From Deltaproteobacteria bacterium (GTDB taxonomy: Bacteria; Desulfobacterota; DSM-4660; Desulfatiglandales; HGW-15): a DNA stretch of 7,387 nucleotides. The notes under the pieces were generated by a model. That model made no database searches and was not told where the DNA came from. It saw only the letters and a list, made by a program, of their open reading frames with translations. Each line of letters begins with the position of its first letter. The stretch's first letter is position 1. The DNA lies in contig JAFDIC010000193.1 in assembly GCA_019308525.1 (NCBI GenBank), positions 1 through 7,387 of the forward strand. Direction: 5' to 3'. Below are positions 5,438 to 7,387 of the stretch, piece after piece. The position numbers were made by a program, and so were the translations under genes.

Positions 5438-5653
5438 GTGGCAGAGAAAATCATTATCTTCGGCAAGAGTGGATGACCCTATACTGAGCGTGCCAGGAAG
5501 GCATACAAGGAAGATGCCCGATACTATGACGTAAAGAAAGACAAGAGCAGACTCGATGAAATGCTGAAATACTCCAAGGGGATCCGTGAGGTCCCTGTCA
5601 TAGTGAAGGGCGATGAGGCCTCCATAGGTTACGGGGGAACATGAGGTGTCTGA
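5438..5653 (+). CDS. Glutaredoxin-like selenoprotein (Uxx-star type), copy 2, two in-frame UGA/Sec codons
   Basis: The same 71-residue product as at 3435-3650, with only three residue changes (V49I, V61A, V63I) and one silent change at Thr16. UGA codons stand at 13 (5474-5476, in G-U-P-Y-T) and 69 (5642-5644, in G-G-T-U-G-V). The true stop is UGA 5651-5653. The start is GTG rather than ATG. Its ribosome site is weaker (AGAGG, 5427-5431, spacing 6) than the GAAGGAGG of copy 1, so it is probably expressed at a lower level. All active-site features are kept and the changes are conservative, which suggests the protein is still under selection or the duplication is recent. A 1-nt insertion just after the stop shifts the downstream frame relative to copy 1. 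This argues that the third UGA really terminates translation. Confidence 0.82.
5490..5504 (+). promoter_or_regulatory. Candidate SECIS hairpin for UGA codon 13, copy 2
   Basis: Identical to the copy 1 hairpin (GTGCC-AGGAA-GGCAT). The one nucleotide difference nearby (ACG to ACT, Thr16) lies outside the stem. Confidence 0.45.
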
Positions 5654-5673
5654 TTTCGCCACCGTGAGTGACA
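5647..5673 (+). promoter_or_regulatory. Candidate SECIS-like hairpin for UGA codon 69, copy 2
   Basis: TGTC (5647-5650) pairs with GACA (5670-5673). ATTTCGC (5653-5659) pairs with GTGAGT (5664-5669), with one bulged U created by the extra T relative to copy 1. The loop is CACC. The fold survives the insertion although the reading frame beyond the stop does not. Confidence 0.4.
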
Positions 5674-5686
5674 ATGAATCCAAAGA

Positions 5687-5806
5687 CCTTATTGTATCTT
5701 CCTGAAACTCAATGAAAACCAGCTGCCCCCCGCGCTTCTCGTAGAGATGCTCGACCTGCTTTAGGCCCCGGATGGGGTGGTTTGTGATTGGGGCCGCGCT
5801 AGGCAT
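5687..5806 (-). pseudogene. 5' fragment of an unidentified third gene of the minus-strand operon
   Basis: ATG at 5806 is preceded by GAGG at 8 nt and lies 37 nt after the stop of the CDP-alcohol phosphotransferase gene. About 40 codons follow (MPSAAPITNHPIRGLKQ..., then VEHLYEKRGGQLVFIEFQED). They have mostly G or C in third position, like the neighbouring genes. The coding character stops at 5687, exactly where the selenoprotein repeat ends. The frame stays open to 5420 only because it runs through the antisense of the repeat. I do not recognise the family; the YEKxGGxLVFI piece alone is not enough to name it. Confidence 0.45.
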
Positions 5807-5843
5807 ACATTGAGCCTCAGTTGGGCACCAGTCTCCTGCTATA

Positions 5844-6497
5844 TCACTTCTGTGACCGCAGCAGGCGCACCAGTGACACGAGCACGGCCAGGTTGGGGTG
5901 GATAGCGAGATAGCACAGGGCGAGCAGTGGAAAGGGGCTCCATAGGGGAGAAAGGAGACCGCTCACGATAACTACCGCCGTCCGCGTGCCCTTGCAGGCC
6001 AGCTCGGGCCGGCGATAGGTTAGCCCCAGGGATGCGGCGCGAGCCGTAGAGTAACTCACCTGGCTTGACCCGGCGGTTGCAAGGGCCGAGATCAAGACGA
6101 TCCAGGGGCTGGTTAGGGTAAATCCTGCCGCCTCTAACCCGGCGGAAAACCGCAGGCAGTATACCATGATGCCGAAGACCAGGGCAAAATCCATGTAACG
6201 GTCAAGCACCGAGTCGAGAAATGCTCCTTGATCACTCACCTTCCCGGTGAGCCTTGCAGTCTGGCCGTCCACGCCATCCATTACCTGGGCTATCGCCGCC
6301 AAGAGCCCGGCCAGCCAGCCATAGCCTATCCCGAAGGCGACACCTGCTGAAATCCCTATGGAAGATGAAAGGACCGTTATGAGGCCGGGTCGTATCCCGG
6401 GGAATAACCGGACGAGCGCCAAGGAGATCGGGGCGCTAAGGTTCGTCTTGATGAGACGGAGGATGAATCGGTCGGTCGGCTTTGTCTTCCACGTCAT
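5844..6497 (-). CDS. CDP-alcohol phosphatidyltransferase family membrane enzyme
   Basis: A 217-residue membrane protein. The family motif DGxxARx8GxxxDxxxD is complete: D77, G78, A81, R82, G91, D95 and D99. Such enzymes displace CMP from a CDP-alcohol with an alcohol-bearing acceptor, using two metal ions held by the aspartates. Hydrophobic segments are visible around residues 38-56, 61-73, 102-116, 130-143 and 173-205. Products in the family include phosphatidylglycerophosphate, phosphatidylserine and (di-)inositol phosphates; the one made here is not readable. The start at ATG 6497 was chosen because it overlaps the TGA of the upstream nucleotidyltransferase gene (ATGA) and gives the usual family length. 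A longer frame to 6734 only adds out-of-frame residues of that gene. The coupling suggests the two enzymes act on connected substrates. Confidence 0.9.
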   Translation of the reverse strand: MTWKTKPTDRFILRLIKTNLSAPISLALVRLFPGIRPGLITVLSSSIGISAGVAFGIGYGWLAGLLAAIAQVMDGVDGQTARLTGKVSDQGAFLDSVLDRYMDFALVFGIMVYCLRFSAGLEAAGFTLTSPWIVLISALATAGSSQVSYSTARAASLGLTYRRPELACKGTRTAVVIVSGLLSPLWSPFPLLALCYLAIHPNLAVLVSLVRLLRSQK

Positions 6498-7024
6498 CGA
6501 GATTCCCTCAATTTGCCATGGATGAAACGGGCCACGGCCCCGGGGACAAGATGCTCCCAATCCCCGCCGGAGGAGATGATCTTGCGTATTTGTTCCCCGC
6601 TGATCCCCTTGCTCAGGGTGTCTATGACTTCCACCCTGTAACCGGCGTTCCTCAACTTCTCCGCCTTCTGCCGCTCCCAGGGAGAATAGGCCACCACATA
6701 CATGACTGTTCCAGGGGGCACGTAAGAGCGCCATCTCTCGGGGTGGTGAATGGGGAAGGGAACAATGTGGATCCGCTCCATGGGATAGCCCTCTTCCCGC
6801 AAGGTGTCCTGAATCATCATGAGCCGTTCAGTGAAGGTGAAGGGATTGCTTTCCGGCAGGTGCCTGTGTCTACTCAGTTTGTCTTCCGTGATCCAACCGG
6901 GGTCAGGGTTGGTTATCCCCACCAGGATTCTCTCGCACCTCTCCCAGGCCAAGCGCATATACCGAAGGTGTTCCAGGTGGAAGGGCTGAAATCGCCCATG
7001 AATCATGCCCAACTCGTGTCCCAT
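6494..7024 (-). CDS. NadM-like nucleotidyltransferase (HIGH/cytidylyltransferase superfamily)
   Basis: A 176-residue Rossmann-fold nucleotidyltransferase. The ATP-binding motif is GRFQPFHLEH (10-19), where the usual HxGH is H-L-E-H. It is followed by VGITNPDP, NPFTFTERLMMI, a VPFPIHHPE segment and the second signature GISGEQIRKII near the C-terminus, then WEHLVP. This matches proteins usually annotated as archaeal-type nicotinamide-nucleotide adenylyltransferase, which join NMN and ATP to make NAD. The coupled CDP-alcohol phosphotransferase raises an alternative: a cytidylyltransferase making a CDP-alcohol. ATG 7024 has GGGGG about 7 nt upstream. A second ATG, at residue 7 (MIHGRF), aligns with the start of some relatives but has a poorer ribosome site. 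It is the first gene of the operon, about 137 nt downstream of its promoter. Confidence 0.82.
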   Translation of the reverse strand: MGHELGMIHGRFQPFHLEHLRYMRLAWERCERILVGITNPDPGWITEDKLSRHRHLPESNPFTFTERLMMIQDTLREEGYPMERIHIVPFPIHHPERWRSYVPPGTVMYVVAYSPWERQKAEKLRNAGYRVEVIDTLSKGISGEQIRKIISSGGDWEHLVPGAVARFIHGKLRESR

Positions 7025-7387
7025 GGCTGACCCCCAATGAATGGAATTGGGCGATGGTGATACCTCTGGTGCGATTCTCCTTGGTGAGCGCTTAAGATCT
7101 TTTCCTCACCCAGGCGGGCTTCAAAGCAGGTGATGATATGAAAGGTCTGAGGCCCTTTGTTGAACCAAGTATAAGGACTTGGCCTTGGGTGTCAAGGGAG
7201 AACTTCTCCTGTCCTGTTGTCTTTTCTCTTCTCGCGCAGCTTTTTGATTGACCATGGCGCAAAGAGGGATCTTCTTTTTTGATCCGGACTTGTCTTCCAG
7301 GGGCACATTAACTATATTAGTTGAATGTGATGCCATCCCAGTCCATGGATTCAACTAAGATGATGAGATGATGATTTGTATTGAGAA
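7025..7387. other. Upstream region of the minus-strand operon; no convincing gene
   Basis: It holds the minus-strand promoter at 7168-7195 and a leader of about 137 nt. A 77-codon minus-strand frame (7121-7354) covers the promoter. It has low-complexity, charged composition and no family resemblance, so I do not count it as a gene. No plus-strand gene can be supported up to the window end. Confidence 0.6.
7168..7195 (-). promoter_or_regulatory. Strong sigma70-like promoter of the nucleotidyltransferase/CDP-alcohol operon
   Basis: On the minus strand, TTGACA (7195-7190) is a perfect -35. It is followed by a 16-nt spacer and TATACT (7173-7168), five of six matches to the -10. Transcription should begin near 7161. 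Confidence 0.65.

Larger units (their letters stand above)
5438..5686 (+). repeat. Direct repeat, right copy (selenoprotein gene plus 33 nt after its stop)
   Basis: Partner of 3435-3682 at about 97% identity. The match ends at CAAAGA (5681-5686). Directly beyond it begins the cut end of a minus-strand gene (5687-5806), so 5686/5687 looks like a recombination junction. The two repeats have the same orientation, so recombination between them would delete the intervening toxin-antitoxin genes. Confidence 0.9.

Noticed and set aside
5420..5806. 128-codon minus-strand ORF as a single gene
   Set aside because: Only its first 40 codons look coding. The rest is antisense of selenoprotein copy 2.
6482..7030. 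182-codon plus-strand ORF
   Set aside because: Antisense shadow of the NadM-like gene, which has clear catalytic motifs on the other strand.
7121..7354. 77-codon minus-strand ORF
   Set aside because: It contains the strong promoter of the downstream operon and shows no protein family features.

Overview
The window reads as accessory DNA of an anaerobic, selenocysteine-using bacterium, most likely a Desulfobacterota-type (deltaproteobacterial) sulfate reducer or syntroph. That placement is an inference. It rests on two glutaredoxin-like genes with in-frame UGA codons at Cys positions, NitT/TauT-type transport genes, toxin-antitoxin modules and a NadM-like/CDP-alcohol phosphotransferase pair. 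No rRNA, tRNA or CRISPR array is visible.

Left part (1-3226, + strand): a probable decayed NifX-like remnant (about 224-360) precedes a tight three-gene ABC importer operon. It encodes a periplasmic binding protein (416-1414), a permease (1411-2184, ATGA overlap) and an ATPase with a TOBE-like C-terminal extension (2177-3226, 8-nt overlap). The substrate cannot be read from the sequence.

Middle (3227-5686): the most interesting part. At 3435-3650 and 5438-5653 lie two nearly identical 71-codon genes that ordinary ORF calling misses, because each has UGA at codons 13 and 69. Read as selenocysteine, each gives a mini-glutaredoxin with a U-P-Y-T active site and a C-terminal G-G-T-U-G-V end, i.e. 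Sec-x-x-stop. This fits the family I recall as 'Uxx-star' glutaredoxin-like selenoproteins. The two copies are about 97% identical over roughly 249 bp and form direct repeats 2003 bp apart. Between them sit two toxin-antitoxin modules. The first has an intact 70-aa antitoxin and a ParE/RelE-type toxin split by a 232-bp MITE-like insertion flanked by an 8-bp direct repeat (ATATCGAG). The second is an apparently intact MNT/HEPN pair.

Right part (5687-7387, - strand): a GC-richer operon read leftward from a good sigma70-like promoter (7168-7195). It encodes a NadM-like nucleotidyltransferase (7024-6494) coupled by an ATGA overlap to a CDP-alcohol phosphotransferase (6497-5844). A third gene starts 37 nt later but is cut off after about 40 codons, exactly where the second selenoprotein repeat ends. 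That marks a rearrangement junction.

Together: a transporter operon, a selenoprotein/toxin-antitoxin island bounded by a duplicated selenoprotein gene, and a head-group or CDP-alcohol style operon whose tail was lost at the island boundary.
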